Notes: a model not told the origin generated them from the letters alone. Shown: positions 8,205 to 19,098, counted from the stretch's first letter. The stretch is 64,000 nt of DNA from Antarctobacter heliothermus (GCF_002237555.1 NZ_CP022540.1:3663001-3727000), one strand, 5' to 3'. A program made the numbers and translations.

Positions 8205-10370
8205 ATGTGCTTTCTCTGCCAGAGCCTGAATCCCAGGACCGATGACTATGAGTTCCATGGCCTGACCGGCCCGACCGCCGCCGCCACTGTCGGTGACAGA
8301 AGCAGCGCGCCCGCGTCGTCAAAACCGGTCTATTCGCTGGATCAGGTCGCCACCCAGCTGACCCATGGATACTGGCAGTCGGGTGGCGGGGACTGGCGCG
8401 CCTTTGACGTACAGGCGGGCGACACACTGACGGTCAATCTGGACGGGCTCGACCCTGTCGGACAGGCCGCCGCCGTGGCGGCGTTGGCGGCGTGGACGGC
8501 GGTTTCGGGTCTGCAGTTCATGACCACCTCGGGCGATGCCGACATCACCTTTCAGGACATCGACGGCGGTGCCTATTCCTATTCCGCTGTCTATACAGGC
8601 TGGAACGAAATTGCCTATTCCGTCGTCAACGTTCATGCCAGCTGGCAGGGCAACGCCGACTACTACTACCAGACCTTTATCCATGAGATCGGCCATGCGC
8701 TGGGTCTAGGACATGGCGGCAACTACAACGGCAGTGCCGATTTCGACAGTCAGGCACATTACGCCAACGACAGTTGGCAGATGTCGATCATGTCGTATTT
8801 TGCCCAGTGGGAGAACCCGAACGTCGATGCCTCGGGGATGTATCTCAATTCACCGCAAATGGCCGACATCCTTGCGATCCAGAACCTGTATGGCACACCC
8901 GACAACGTGCATGTCGGCAACAGCGTCTACGGCGACAACTCCAATCTGGACGCGACGGGCATGGATCTGGAACGAGGCCGCGCGGTCACGATTTTCGACA
9001 GTTCCGGAATCGACCTGATCGACCTTGGATCGCGGGCCTACAATCAATATCTCAGCCTGATCGACGCCACTTGGTCAAATCTGGACGGCTATGTGGGCAA
9101 CTTTGGCATCGCGCGCGGGGCGGTAATCGAGAACGCCATCACCGGTGCAGGCAACGACCACGTCACTGGCAACACCGCTGCCAATGATATCCAGACCGGC
9201 GATGGGGCCGATACAGTGCAGGCCGGGGCCGGCGACGATACAATCGACGGCGGTGCAGGCGAAGACACTGTCATCTTCACCGGCGCGTCAGAAGGCTATG
9301 ATCTGATCTGGGACGGCGCATTGCGGATCACCGACACCGATCTGACCGATGGCGACGACGGCACGGATGTGCTGACCGATGTCGAAACCCTGAGCTTTAC
9401 CGACGGGGCCTTTGGCACAATCCAAAGCGATGGCGCTATCACCAAGGTACGCCTGTACAAAACCGGTAGTAGCCTGACCGAAGAGACGCTGGAGGTGGAC
9501 GTGGCTAACAGTCACGACTGGCAGAGCATCGCACGCAGCTTTACCGACACAGGCCAGTGGGCAAGCCAGACCAACACCTATGACAATGGTCGGGTATTGC
9601 AAATCAGCTTTGCTGATGGCCTGCGCGCGCAGTCGACCATGACGGACACGGCGAACGTCTATTCCTGGGCCAGCTACACCGACATCTACGATGAAACCGG
9701 TGCGCGGATCATCAACAGCTATACCTGGGACAGCGGCAAGATGGTCGATGTCTACTACGACTCCGAAGGCGCGCGGATCGGGTCATTGGTGATCGACGGC
9801 GGCGACCAGTTCGTCTGGCATTCCATCGCCCGCAGCTATGACTCCACGGGCACATTGACCGAACAGAACAACCTCTTTGACGACGGCAGTGAACAGGTGA
9901 TCTCGTACACCGACGGCGTGCGCAGCGGCATTTCCATGACCGACGGAGCGGACAAGGCGATCTGGTCCAGCTACACGGACACCTATGATACCGCAACCGG
10001 GGCCAAGGTTTCACGGCTGATGATCTATGATGATGGCCGCGAGATCGAAACCGGCTACGACAATGGCCAGATGGTGTCGCAAACGATCACCGACGGCGCC
10101 GACGATTTCGTCTGGCATTCAACGACACGCAACTACGACTCCGAAGGTATGCTGGACAGCCAGGTTGACACCTATGACGACGGTCGCGTGATGGAAATCG
10201 AGTTTGAAAACGGGCTGCGCAGCAGTTCGATCCAGACAGATGTCGCTGACGCCTATGCCTGGGCCAGCGCGACTGAGACCTATGACGACAGCGGCACGCT
10301 GATCGAACGGGTCACCCATTGGGATGACGGCAGTGAAAGCGCGGTGACTTATGGCGACAGCATCGCCTGA
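8205..10370 (+). CDS. Serralysin-like M10 metalloprotease with RTX repeats and C-terminal alternating repeats
   Basis: The 721-residue protein opens with MCFLCQSLNP, a CxxC start that I recall from Rhodobacterales secreted M10 and RTX proteins, and it has no Sec signal peptide. A metzincin zinc site HEIGHALGLGH begins at about residue 160, and the Met-turn MSIMSYF lies near residue 195. An RTX-type calcium-binding segment with AGAGDDTIDGGAGEDTV is at about residues 315-365. Residues 429-721 consist of six 46-50-residue repeats of two alternating types, listed separately. Serralysins leave the cell through a type I secretion system, which is not encoded here. The ribosome binding site is weak. 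The protease call is firm; the function of the repeat region is unknown. Confidence 0.85.
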   Translation: MCFLCQSLNPRTDDYEFHGLTGPTAAATVGDRSSAPASSKPVYSLDQVATQLTHGYWQSGGGDWRAFDVQAGDTLTVNLDGLDPVGQAAAVAALAAWTAVSGLQFMTTSGDADITFQDIDGGAYSYSAVYTGWNEIAYSVVNVHASWQGNADYYYQTFIHEIGHALGLGHGGNYNGSADFDSQAHYANDSWQMSIMSYFAQWENPNVDASGMYLNSPQMADILAIQNLYGTPDNVHVGNSVYGDNSNLDATGMDLERGRAVTIFDSSGIDLIDLGSRAYNQYLSLIDATWSNLDGYVGNFGIARGAVIENAITGAGNDHVTGNTAANDIQTGDGADTVQAGAGDDTIDGGAGEDTVIFTGASEGYDLIWDGALRITDTDLTDGDDGTDVLTDVETLSFTDGAFGTIQSDGAITKVRLYKTGSSLTEETLEVDVANSHDWQSIARSFTDTGQWASQTNTYDNGRVLQISFADGLRAQSTMTDTANVYSWASYTDIYDETGARIINSYTWDSGKMVDVYYDSEGARIGSLVIDGGDQFVWHSIARSYDSTGTLTEQNNLFDDGSEQVISYTDGVRSGISMTDGADKAIWSSYTDTYDTATGAKVSRLMIYDDGREIETGYDNGQMVSQTITDGADDFVWHSTTRNYDSEGMLDSQVDTYDDGRVMEIEFENGLRSSSIQTDVADAYAWASATETYDDSGTLIERVTHWDDGSESAVTYGDSIA
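9489..10367 (+). repeat. Six in-frame tandem repeats of alternating type (A-B)x3 at the protease C-terminus
   Basis: Units start at 9489, 9636, 9786, 9933, 10083 and 10230, with lengths 147, 150, 147, 150, 147 and 138 bp. Units 1, 3 and 5 share a W-[QH]-S-x-x-R-[SN]-[FY] core (for example VWHSIARSYDSTG). Units 2, 4 and 6 share W-[AS]-S-[YA]-T-[DE]-x-Y-D (for example SWASYTDIYDETG). All carry a D-[DNS]-G near the middle or end, as in YDDGR. The repeat is therefore a 99-residue A-B pair present three times, not a simple 49-residue repeat. The units differ by many substitutions, so the array is old. Confidence 0.85.
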
Positions 10371-10376
10371 ATCGGT

Positions 10377-11294
10377 CTAGTCGGTTGTGCTGCGGCTGCG
10401 GTCCTCTGCCGGGCCCTTGTCCGGCACCGGGACCATATCGACGCTGTGTCGCGTGCTGTGCAGCCCCGAACTGCGCAACGATCCCTTGACTGGGGCCACG
10501 TCGGCATAGTCGCGGCCAACCGCCACGCTGATATGATCGGACCCGACCCGCATGTCATTGGTCGGGTCGATCTCGATCCAGCCCATTTCAGTACCGCACC
10601 AAGCCCGCACCCAGGCGTGCATCGCGTCCGCGCCCGCCAGACGTTCCTGCCCTTCTGGCGGTTCGGTCCTGAGAAAGCCAGAAACATAGCCCGCCGGGAT
10701 TCCGATCCCACGCAGCGCTGCTATCATGATGTGGCTGATGTCCTGACACACACCGCGCCGGTTGGCAAAAGCCTCTGCCGGATCGGTCGTCACATCCGTT
10801 GCAGTCGAATCAAAAGTGATTTCCTCATGTAGCGCATGGGCGATGGTCTCGACCACCTTCAACACAGGCTGGTCCAACCGCGTGAGATTGCGGGCAAAGG
10901 CGCTGATCTCAGGCACAGGCGCCACCCGGTCCGAAGACCCCATGAAATGGTGCGGCGATTCCGGCGCAAGTGACGGCACCTCTGACAGTTCGCGCGGCAT
11001 GTCCTGCAAGGCACAGGAGAGATCCAGTTCATTGGGCAGGTCCATGCGCTGTATGCGCCCGATGAACCGAAAATCCACAGCATCCAGCGGCGTGTCGTAG
11101 GTGATCTCTGTCAGCGCGTTGCCGAAAAAATCCACCCGATCGAGGCGATAGGCCGGTTGCGGGTCCGCCACCAAAAGGCCGGTCACCAACCGTTGGGCCG
11201 CCCCGCTGCCCGGCATCATGCGCAGGTGCATTCGTGCAGAGGCAGCAGGCAAATTGTAAGCATAGCGCACTTCGAGCGTTACGTCGTAGAGCAT
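10377..11294 (-). CDS. Transglutaminase-like cysteine peptidase family protein, last gene of a three-gene operon
   Basis: The product is 305 residues with an N-terminal bacterial transglutaminase-like beta domain and a catalytic transglutaminase-core domain. The triad is readable: Cys in RGVCQDISHIM, His in DAMHAWVRAW and Asp in IEIDPTND. Such proteins usually act as peptidases or amidases rather than cross-linkers. The C-terminal 40 residues are charged and look disordered. It starts 3 bp after the ATP-grasp/alpha-E gene and ends 6 bp from the convergent protease gene. The context implies a shared pathway with the two upstream genes. Confidence 0.88.
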   Translation of the reverse strand: MLYDVTLEVRYAYNLPAASARMHLRMMPGSGAAQRLVTGLLVADPQPAYRLDRVDFFGNALTEITYDTPLDAVDFRFIGRIQRMDLPNELDLSCALQDMPRELSEVPSLAPESPHHFMGSSDRVAPVPEISAFARNLTRLDQPVLKVVETIAHALHEEITFDSTATDVTTDPAEAFANRRGVCQDISHIMIAALRGIGIPAGYVSGFLRTEPPEGQERLAGADAMHAWVRAWCGTEMGWIEIDPTNDMRVGSDHISVAVGRDYADVAPVKGSLRSSGLHSTRHSVDMVPVPDKGPAEDRSRSTTD

Positions 11295-11297
11295 CGC

Positions 11298-13697
11298 CTA
11301 CCCCATGTACTCGTTGTGGATGGCATCCGACACGGCCTGCAAATCATCGGCCACCTTGGCCAGCGCCGCGCTGTCCAGATCCTCTGGCGAGGCAACGCTG
11401 AGGTCGGTGTGGAACCGCAAGATGCGGCGTCCTACCGTGCTGAGCTGGCTGGTTTTGTTGCGCCGGGGCAGTTTCGCCTGTTGATCTAGCAACACCCCGG
11501 CCTGATATATCACTGAGCGCGGGTTTTCCGGATCCAACGCCAACAGGTCGACCACCGTATTGCGGTTGGTTTCGACCGAATAGCGCCTGCGGTGGGTCAT
11601 CACGCTGTCACCGATTTCCAGCGCGGCATCAAGGCTGCCCTGCGGCGCGCCCTTGGCAGAGAACACCGCCAGCAGATCGGAAATCTGAACACCCCGTTCC
11701 AACGCGCGGCCCATTGACATGAACCGCCAGCCGGAAAACCGGAACATGTTGTCATTCACCAGACCGGCAAATCCCGCCAACTTGCGCAGCAACTGGCTGA
11801 GCGCGCGGCCGGTGGCATCGCCCGGCTCTACTGCCCCGGACAGCGCACGGGCGGCGGTCTCCAACTCATCCAGAGCGTACCAACCGTCATCCGAGAACCG
11901 ATCACGCACCTTGCTCGCACAGCCGCGGGCATTCTCCAGCAGGGTCAGGAACAGATCCGGCATGGGTTGCGACAGATACAACCCGCGCCCTTCCAGAAAG
12001 CGGCCCAACTGGTCGAACACGGGCATCGGCGTGCCGCCGTGATCCTCCAGCCGGAGGTGGTAGGCGCGCAGGGTCCGGGCGGTGAAATCCGCCCGTTCCA
12101 CATATCGGCCCAGCCAGAACAGGTTGTCTGCGGCCCGCGCGGGCAGACGTCCCGGCATCCGCCGCACAAAGGGCCCGGGCTGTTGACCCGACAGGGTGTC
12201 CGGCGCAACGGGACGGTCGCCCACGACCCAGACATCGGCCACCGACCCGCCGCTTTGCATGGCAAGCGCTGTGGGATCGCCGTTGCGTCCGATACGGGCA
12301 TAACCGCCCGGCATCACGGTCCAGCCATCGCGCGTGCGCGCCGCAAAGACCCGCACCAGCATGGGGCGTGGCACCAGCTTGCCGTCAATCATCGCCGGGG
12401 TCGTGGACAGCGTGACCGCCTCTTGCCCGACCAGATTGCCGCCGTTCTTTTCCAACCAATCCAGCACCGGACCGCGCGCATTGTCGCGAAACCGACCGCC
12501 AAGCGCCGTTGTGCTGTCGTAATCAAAGGGCAGATCGGTCGACAGCGCCGGCCCGATCATCATCCGTTCCAAATTGTCACGCACATAGGCGCGTTCCTTG
12601 GCCTGTCCGCACCACCAGGTGGCGATATTGGGCAGTTTCAGCCGCTCACCCAGCAGCGCCTCTGAAATGCGTGGCAGAAAGGCCATCAGCGCCCGCGCCT
12701 CCAGCACGCCGGAGCCTAGGCAATTCAACATAGTCACCGACCCAGATCGCAGGGCGCTGACCATCCCCGGCGTGCCCAACGCCGATGTCTCATCCAGTTC
12801 CAGCGGATCGGCAAAACGTGAATCAAGGCGACGCCACAGCACGCTGACCGGCTCCAGCCCGCTGATGGTGCGCACCATAAGGCGACCATCCACCGTCACC
12901 AGATCTTCAGACTCCAGCAAAAGGAACCCCAGATAGCGGGCGATATAGGCGTGTTCGAAATAGGTGTCAGTGTGCTGGCCGGGCGTCAGGATCGCCACCT
13001 GCCCCTGCTCGGTGCCGCGCAATTGGGTCAACCGGTCCCGGAAATTGCGAAAGAACCCGGCGAGGCGTTGCACATTCGCCTCCGGGTATAACTCATGAAA
13101 GACACGCAGGGTGGCCATGCGGTTTTCCAAAGCAAAGCCACTGCCCGACGGTGCCTGAGTCCGATCGCCAAGCACCAGCCAACTGCCGTCGGGCGAGCGC
13201 CCGATCTCAAAGGCCAGAAAATGCAGATAGTGTCCTGAGCGCGGCTTTACCCCAACCATCGGGTTCAGCCATTCTGGATTGCGCGCGATCAGCTGTGGCG
13301 GCAACAGCCCGCGTTTGACCAGATCGGCAGATCCATACAGGTCCGCCATGGTGCGTTCCAGTAGCTCGGCACGCTGTTCGATCCCGGCGGCAAGGTCGCG
13401 CCACTCTGTCTCTCCGATGATGACCGGAATGTGACTCAGCGGCCAATCCCGCAAGGCGGACTCGTCGCCCGTGTACTGGCGATAGTAGACACCCGCGTCC
13501 TGCAAATACAGTTCACCACGGGCAAAATCCTGTGCGACCTGGCCGGGATCGCGCCCCGCCAGATGATCAATCATCGGCTTCCACGCCGGACGCAGGGTAC
13601 CGTCACGCCGCAACAATTCATCAGCCACCCCTTTGGGTGGCTGATAATGTTCCAGCGGCGCCTTGCGCGCCGGTGCAGCGGCGCCGGGGTCGACCAT
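11298..13697 (-). CDS. Circularly permuted ATP-grasp and alpha-E domain fusion protein
   Basis: This 799-residue protein joins a circularly permuted ATP-grasp domain (about residues 60-480, with GLYGSADL-like, NPEW and LGDRTQAPSG segments) to a helical alpha-E domain (about 490-799, starting at RMPGRLPARAADNLFWLGRYVERAD). In many bacteria these are two adjacent genes; here they are one chain. Comparative genomics has proposed that such ATP-grasp proteins ligate amino acids or short peptides, and that the accompanying transglutaminase-fold proteins trim or transfer the product. The substrate is unknown. The gene lies 2 bp after the upstream gene and 3 bp before the next, so all three are surely cotranscribed. 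Confidence 0.88.
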   Translation of the reverse strand: MVDPGAAAPARKAPLEHYQPPKGVADELLRRDGTLRPAWKPMIDHLAGRDPGQVAQDFARGELYLQDAGVYYRQYTGDESALRDWPLSHIPVIIGETEWRDLAAGIEQRAELLERTMADLYGSADLVKRGLLPPQLIARNPEWLNPMVGVKPRSGHYLHFLAFEIGRSPDGSWLVLGDRTQAPSGSGFALENRMATLRVFHELYPEANVQRLAGFFRNFRDRLTQLRGTEQGQVAILTPGQHTDTYFEHAYIARYLGFLLLESEDLVTVDGRLMVRTISGLEPVSVLWRRLDSRFADPLELDETSALGTPGMVSALRSGSVTMLNCLGSGVLEARALMAFLPRISEALLGERLKLPNIATWWCGQAKERAYVRDNLERMMIGPALSTDLPFDYDSTTALGGRFRDNARGPVLDWLEKNGGNLVGQEAVTLSTTPAMIDGKLVPRPMLVRVFAARTRDGWTVMPGGYARIGRNGDPTALAMQSGGSVADVWVVGDRPVAPDTLSGQQPGPFVRRMPGRLPARAADNLFWLGRYVERADFTARTLRAYHLRLEDHGGTPMPVFDQLGRFLEGRGLYLSQPMPDLFLTLLENARGCASKVRDRFSDDGWYALDELETAARALSGAVEPGDATGRALSQLLRKLAGFAGLVNDNMFRFSGWRFMSMGRALERGVQISDLLAVFSAKGAPQGSLDAALEIGDSVMTHRRRYSVETNRNTVVDLLALDPENPRSVIYQAGVLLDQQAKLPRRNKTSQLSTVGRRILRFHTDLSVASPEDLDSAALAKVADDLQAVSDAIHNEYMG

Positions 13698-13699
13698 AG

Positions 13700-16600
13700 T
13701 CAGATCCAGGGGGCGCGGCGCAGATCAAGGGTCATTGGAAACTCCGGATGCGGGCTTTCGGTGGCAGGCTGATAAGTCCCCGGCGTATGCCCCTGTTTCT
13801 CGAACCGTGCAAGCCGACGGGCGTCTGCCTCATTGGTATTGACCGGGAACGTGTCGTAACTCCGCCCGCCCGGGTGTGCCACATGATAGGTACATCCGCC
13901 AATTGCCCGCCCCGACCACGTGTCGAAGATGTCAAAGATCAGCGGCGCATCCACCGGCAAAACCGGGTGCAATGCCTCTGCCGGTTGCCACGCCTTGAAC
14001 CGCACGCCGCCCACGCGACGCCCGTTTTCCCCCGTCTGAGTCATCGGCACCTTGCGCTGATTGCAGCAGACGACATAGCGATCCGGGTCAGAGGCGGTCA
14101 GTTGCACCTGCATTCGCTCAACCGAACTGTCGGTATAGCGCACCGTGCCACCGATTGCCCCGCGTTCGCCTAACACATGCCATGGCTCCAGCGCCTGACG
14201 GACCTCAAGGTGAACGCCATCAGCCTCTATCTCACCGGCAAAGGGGAAACGGAATTCGCGCTGTGCCTCGTACCATTCCGGCCGCAGGTCGAAACCATGC
14301 TCCTTGAGATCGCTAAGAACATCCATGAAATCCGCCCAGACAAACTCTGGCAACATGAACCGGTCGTGCAGCGTGGTGCCCCAGCGCACTGGCTTGCCCT
14401 TGATCGGCGATTTCCACAACCGCACCAATAGCGCACGGATCAGCACTTGTTGCGCAAGGCTCATGCGTGGATCGGGCGGCATCTCAAATCCGCGGAATTC
14501 CACCAGACCAAGACGCCCGGTCGGGCCGTCAGGGGAATACAGCTTGTCGATGCAGATCTCTGCCCGGTGGGTGTTGCCGGTCACGTCGATCAGGATGTTG
14601 CGCAGCAGGCGATCCACCAGCCATGGCGGCGGTGCACTCCCTTCATCCGGGTCGGGGATCTGCGACATGGCGATTTCAAGTTCATACAACGTGTCGTGCC
14701 GCGCCTCGTCGATCCGGGGGGCCTGACTAGTCGGTCCGATAAAGGTGCCCGAGAACAGATAGGACAACGAGGGGTGACGCTGCATGTACAGGATCAAGGA
14801 GCGCAGCAAATCCGGTCGTCGCAGGAAGGGCGAATCCATCGGGGTTGCGCCGCCCACGACAACGTGGTTGCCGCCGCCCGTGCCGGTGTGCTTGCCGTCG
14901 ATCATGAACTTGTCCGCACCCAAGCGACATTGACGAGCCTCGTCATAGACCGTGCTGGTGATGTCGACGCAGTCTTTCCAGCTGGACGCCGGATGTACGT
15001 TGACCTCGATCACGCCGGGGTCTGGCGCGACCTTGATGACGTTCAGACGAGAATCATGTGGTGGGGTATAGCCCTCGATGTGCAGCGGCAGACCCAGTGC
15101 ATCAGCCGTGGATTCCGCCGCTGCAATCAGTTCAAGATAGTCCTCCAGTTGTTCGACCGGCGGCATGAATAGGCACAGTTTTCCGTCGCGCGGTTCCACC
15201 GCAATGGCAGTCCGCACCGTGGCCCCGTCTGGCGTGACGGCCTGCTCGCGCAGCGCCTCTGACGGCTCATCGCCGCGCAGGGCCGACACCGGCTGCTCGC
15301 GGCCCGGTGTGGTTTCGGGCAGCGTGTCACGCTCTTCTTGGGCGATGCGGCGCAGTTCCTCGAACACGGCCTGCCGTTTGTCGTCCATTTCAAGGAAATC
15401 AGGTAAATCGTCGACCGGCACATTGGGATCCGCCGGGTAGACGTAAGGAAAATTGGACGGGCTGACATAGGGGAGCGTCCCCAAAGGCAGACGAAAGCCC
15501 ACCGGGCTGTCGCCGGGGATCAGGAACAGATGGCCGCGCCGCGCGCGCCAGCGTTCCGACCTCCAGCCGCGGCCAAAGGCACGCGATTGCCAGCGCTGGA
15601 TCGGCAAGACAAAACCGGCGGGCTTGTCCAGACCGCGCTCAAACACGCGCGCAATCCTTTGGCGTGCCTCGGGGTCCTTCAGGCGTGAATCTTCGGGTGT
15701 CACGTTTTCAGGCAGCTCTGCCTCTTTGAGTATCCAGACAGCGGGGTCCTCATAGGCCGGTTGGACATATTCCGTGCCAATCTCCAGCGATTTGGCAAAG
15801 CCTGTCATGAAGCGTTCGGCGTCAACCTCGGTCGCGGATTTGTCCGTTTCCCGGGCCACCAGATCCTTGTTGCGCCAGATTGGTTTGCCGTCATGCCGCC
15901 AGTATAGCGAAAACGTCCAGCGGGGCAGCGTTTCGCCCGGATACCACTTACCCTGCCCGTAATGCAGGAACCCCCCAGGCGCGAATTTGTCATGCAGGCG
16001 CCGGATCAGTTGATCGGCCAGCGCGCGCTTTTGCGGACCGACAGCATCGGTATTCCACTCGGGGCTTTCGAAATCATCGATCGACACAAAAGTTGGTTCA
16101 CCGCCCATGGTCAGGCGCATGTCGGCCGCTTCGATCTCCTCGTCGACCTTCTGGCCCAATGCATCCAGCGCTTCCCAGCTTTCTTCCGAAAACGGCTTGG
16201 TGATGCGCGGGTGTTCAGCAATGCGCGTCACCTCCATCGCAAAGTCGAAATCGGTTTTGGTGTCTTCATGCCCTTCAAAGCCGCCGACAATTGGCGCGGC
16301 ATTGCTGAAATGCGGGGTCGCGGCCAGTGGAATGTGGCTTTCGCCGGTCAGCAACCCGCTGGTCGGGTCCAGGCCGACCCAGCCTGCGCCCGGCAGATAA
16401 ACCTCACACCACGCATGCAGATCGGTAAAGTCATGATCGGTGCCCGACGGGCCATCAAGCGCTTCCAAATCCGGTTTCAACTGAATCAGATAGCCCGAGA
16501 CAAAGCGCGTGGCAAAGCCCAGATGGCGCAAGATGTTGATCAAAAGCCAGCTGGTGTCACGGCAAGAGCCAGATCCCTTGGTCAGCGTTTCTTCGGGTGT

Positions 16601-17101
16601 CTGTACGCCTGGCTCCATGCGGATCAGATAGTCGATCTGCTCCTCCAGCTGGCGGTTCAACTCAACCAGAAAGTCGATGGTGACCTGCTTCTTGCGCGGC
16701 ACCTTTTCCACCCAGGCCTTGACCTTGGGTGTGATCGGCACGGCCTTGCGATAGACCGCAAGGTCGGCGGAAATGTCCTCGGGGTAAGAAAAGGGCCATT
16801 CGCGCGCCACATCGTCCACGAAAAAATCGAACGGGTTGTAGACGGTCATGTCAGCAACCAGATCGACCTCGATCCGGAATTCCGTCACTGGCTCGGGAAA
16901 GACGAAACGGGCCAGCCAGTTGCCATAGATGTCCTGCTGGTGATTTACGAAATGGCCCTCTGGCGACACCTTGAGCGAATGGCTGATAACCCGTGTTCGG
17001 CTATGAGGTGCAGGACGAAGTCGGATGATCTGCGGAGACAGCGTGACCGGACGGTCATACTTGTAGTGCGTGAGGTGCCGAATGCTCGCCGTAATCGCCA
17101 T
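13700..17101 (-). CDS. Large transglutaminase-domain protein with DUF2126 C-terminal region
   Basis: The product is 1133 residues. An N-terminal transglutaminase unit has Cys in [12 protein letters not shown], His in [10 protein letters not shown] and Asp in GLDPTSG. The remaining 800 residues match the DUF2126 family. That region contains [15 protein letters not shown], a Gly-rich [12 protein letters not shown] segment and [20 protein letters not shown] (split here as [10 protein letters not shown] and [10 protein letters not shown]), which suggest a glutamine-synthetase or amidoligase-like fold. The ATG at 17101 ([16 protein letters not shown]) gives the usual family start; an open extension to 17275 has no family content. 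The ribosome binding site is a modest GGGAAA. It is the first gene of the three-gene operon. The biochemical role is not known. Confidence 0.88.
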   Translation of the reverse strand: MAITASIRHLTHYKYDRPVTLSPQIIRLRPAPHSRTRVISHSLKVSPEGHFVNHQQDIYGNWLARFVFPEPVTEFRIEVDLVADMTVYNPFDFFVDDVAREWPFSYPEDISADLAVYRKAVPITPKVKAWVEKVPRKKQVTIDFLVELNRQLEEQIDYLIRMEPGVQTPEETLTKGSGSCRDTSWLLINILRHLGFATRFVSGYLIQLKPDLEALDGPSGTDHDFTDLHAWCEVYLPGAGWVGLDPTSGLLTGESHIPLAATPHFSNAAPIVGGFEGHEDTKTDFDFAMEVTRIAEHPRITKPFSEESWEALDALGQKVDEEIEAADMRLTMGGEPTFVSIDDFESPEWNTDAVGPQKRALADQLIRRLHDKFAPGGFLHYGQGKWYPGETLPRWTFSLYWRHDGKPIWRNKDLVARETDKSATEVDAERFMTGFAKSLEIGTEYVQPAYEDPAVWILKEAELPENVTPEDSRLKDPEARQRIARVFERGLDKPAGFVLPIQRWQSRAFGRGWRSERWRARRGHLFLIPGDSPVGFRLPLGTLPYVSPSNFPYVYPADPNVPVDDLPDFLEMDDKRQAVFEELRRIAQEERDTLPETTPGREQPVSALRGDEPSEALREQAVTPDGATVRTAIAVEPRDGKLCLFMPPVEQLEDYLELIAAAESTADALGLPLHIEGYTPPHDSRLNVIKVAPDPGVIEVNVHPASSWKDCVDITSTVYDEARQCRLGADKFMIDGKHTGTGGGNHVVVGGATPMDSPFLRRPDLLRSLILYMQRHPSLSYLFSGTFIGPTSQAPRIDEARHDTLYELEIAMSQIPDPDEGSAPPPWLVDRLLRNILIDVTGNTHRAEICIDKLYSPDGPTGRLGLVEFRGFEMPPDPRMSLAQQVLIRALLVRLWKSPIKGKPVRWGTTLHDRFMLPEFVWADFMDVLSDLKEHGFDLRPEWYEAQREFRFPFAGEIEADGVHLEVRQALEPWHVLGERGAIGGTVRYTDSSVERMQVQLTASDPDRYVVCCNQRKVPMTQTGENGRRVGGVRFKAWQPAEALHPVLPVDAPLIFDIFDTWSGRAIGGCTYHVAHPGGRSYDTFPVNTNEADARRLARFEKQGHTPGTYQPATESPHPEFPMTLDLRRAPWI

Positions 17102-17343
17102 TGTTTTCCCGTCTGTACCGAGTTGCGTTTTCCTACTTCCACAGAACCCTTCGCGGGCGTGGATGTAAACCCGTTGCCAAATTCGATGCGCATTCGGACG
17201 AGCAATGCCGCAACTCAGAGACATCTGACGAAAAATGCCCGCGATTTGTGCAGTCGAACGGAAATCGGGCTGCACCCGCCGGCTTTATGACCGCCACCGC
17301 AGGGTTGCGGCGGCATTTGATCACGGTCTTTCGGCGGGTACGT

Positions 17344-19098
17344 TCAGGCCGCTTGTTCCACTGCTCGGGCGGCAGGTGTTCTGGCGGACCGGTGTGAAGG
17401 GCCTTCGCCATGCGTGGTGAACCGGCCCACAGTTTCGCTCAGGGCGTTGGCATCCCCACGCATCATGTGCGCCGAAGCTGTGGCCTCTTCGACCATGGCG
17501 GCGTTTTGTTGCGTGACCCGGTCAAGGTTCGACACGCCGACATTGATTTCCTGCAAGCCCTGCGCCTGCTCACCCGCGCTGTTGGCAATTCCGCTGACCA
17601 TCTTTGAGACATCGGCAACGCGGGCCAGTACATCGTCCAATGCGCCGCCGGCCTCTTCGACCAACCTGACGCCACTGGTCACCTGCTCTCCGGCGCCGGC
17701 GATCAGGTCCTTGATCTGTTGGGCGGCCGCAGCACTGCGTTGCGCCAGGCCCCGCACCTCTGTGGCCACCACAGCGAACCCCTTGCCGGATTCCCCGGCC
17801 CGGGCCGCCTCAACCCCCGCATTGAGCGCCAGCAGATTGGTCTGAAATGCGATGTCGTCGATCACATTGGTAATTTCACTGATCTTGTCCGAGGATTTTT
17901 CGATCGCACCCATCGCCTCGATGGCGGATTTCATCACTTGCCCGTTGCGCTCGGCAATATCGCGGGTCTGGCGCACCTGTTCATCCGCGTTCTGCGCGTT
18001 TTCTGCTGCGGCGGTGACGCTGCTCAACAATTCTTCCAGCGCCGCGGCCGATTGCTCCAGCGTGGCGGCCTGAGTTTCCGTCCGTCGTGCCAGATCATCC
18101 GAAGCGGAGGAGATCTGATTGGCATTGTCCAGCAAACTGCCCGCACTGGCAGACACCTCGTCAATCACCTGCCGAATACTGGTGACCGCGCGATTGTAGT
18201 TGGTGCGAAGAGCTGCGTATTCTTCGGGGAATTCAGCCTGGATTTCACGGTTGAGCACGCCATCGGCCAGCATGTCCAGTGCTGCGCCCAGATGGTGAAC
18301 CATTTCGACCTGCCGTTCCATGTTCTCGGCGCGCGCCTCTTCCGCGGTACGCGCGTCACTCAGCGCTCCAATCAAAGAGCCCATATGCGTGACGATCTCT
18401 CCGAACTCATCCCGACGTCCGGCCATGCCGATTTCGGTCTCATAGTCACCGCGTGAAATCCGGTTGATGGCTTCGGTCACTTGTCGCAGAGGGCGTCCCA
18501 GACTGCGCTGCAACACAAGCAGCGTGCCCGCCATCAGCACGACAAAAACCGCCGCCGCCGTCAGCAGAATGCGCAATCTGTCGGCACCAACTGCCGCCAG
18601 CGCCGCATCGGCGTTCCAGGCCATGACAAGCGCACCAATGACTGGCCCTTCTGGCCCGGCCATTACTGGCTCCGCGACGATCAACCCCTGTTTCGACACC
18701 TGCCGCGTCCCATTAGCAAGTACGGTACGGGCCAGCGCGGCCACCTCATCCACAAGTGCCGGATCGTCGCCCGCAGTCGCCAGCAACGTGCCTTCTACAT
18801 CCAGAACCGCTATGGCGCTTCCATCCGCTCCGGCCGCAGTCAATGCGGCCGAAGTCATTTCCTCAATCTTGGGCATGACCTTGAACTTGATCGGCTTGGC
18901 CAGGGCCTCGGCGTTGCGCTCCACCGTCTTGGCCGCCATGTCTACGACGCCCTTGACTGCCAGCCCCTTGATCAGCGACGTCGCCTGAACCGAGATCACG
19001 CCCGCCACCACAATTGTGGTGATAGCCATGATCGCCGCACATCTGACGAATACCGAATGCAGCCCGGCCCCAAGCCGCGTCTTGCCGTCCTGTGTCAT
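17344..19098 (-). CDS. Methyl-accepting chemotaxis protein
   Basis: This 584-residue chemoreceptor has a transmembrane segment near residues 18-40, a periplasmic domain of about 130 residues, a second membrane segment around 178-197, a HAMP domain (RPLRQVTEAINRISRGDYE) and a cytoplasmic signalling domain. The signalling tip contains ITNVIDDIAFQTNLLALNAG, close to the conserved MCP hairpin. No C-terminal CheR/CheB pentapeptide is visible. It would report to CheW and CheA, which lie outside this window. The secreted protein at 19141-19710 ends 42 bp upstream on the same strand, suggesting a joint sensory unit. The start is preceded by AAGGAA. Confidence 0.93.
   Translation of the reverse strand: MTQDGKTRLGAGLHSVFVRCAAIMAITTIVVAGVISVQATSLIKGLAVKGVVDMAAKTVERNAEALAKPIKFKVMPKIEEMTSAALTAAGADGSAIAVLDVEGTLLATAGDDPALVDEVAALARTVLANGTRQVSKQGLIVAEPVMAGPEGPVIGALVMAWNADAALAAVGADRLRILLTAAAVFVVLMAGTLLVLQRSLGRPLRQVTEAINRISRGDYETEIGMAGRRDEFGEIVTHMGSLIGALSDARTAEEARAENMERQVEMVHHLGAALDMLADGVLNREIQAEFPEEYAALRTNYNRAVTSIRQVIDEVSASAGSLLDNANQISSASDDLARRTETQAATLEQSAAALEELLSSVTAAAENAQNADEQVRQTRDIAERNGQVMKSAIEAMGAIEKSSDKISEITNVIDDIAFQTNLLALNAGVEAARAGESGKGFAVVATEVRGLAQRSAAAAQQIKDLIAGAGEQVTSGVRLVEEAGGALDDVLARVADVSKMVSGIANSAGEQAQGLQEINVGVSNLDRVTQQNAAMVEEATASAHMMRGDANALSETVGRFTTHGEGPSHRSARTPAARAVEQAA

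Noticed and set aside
7892..8245. Open frames on both strands in the coxC-protease intergenic region
   Set aside because: Arg/Pro-rich translations typical of high-GC random frames, no domain and no ribosome binding site.
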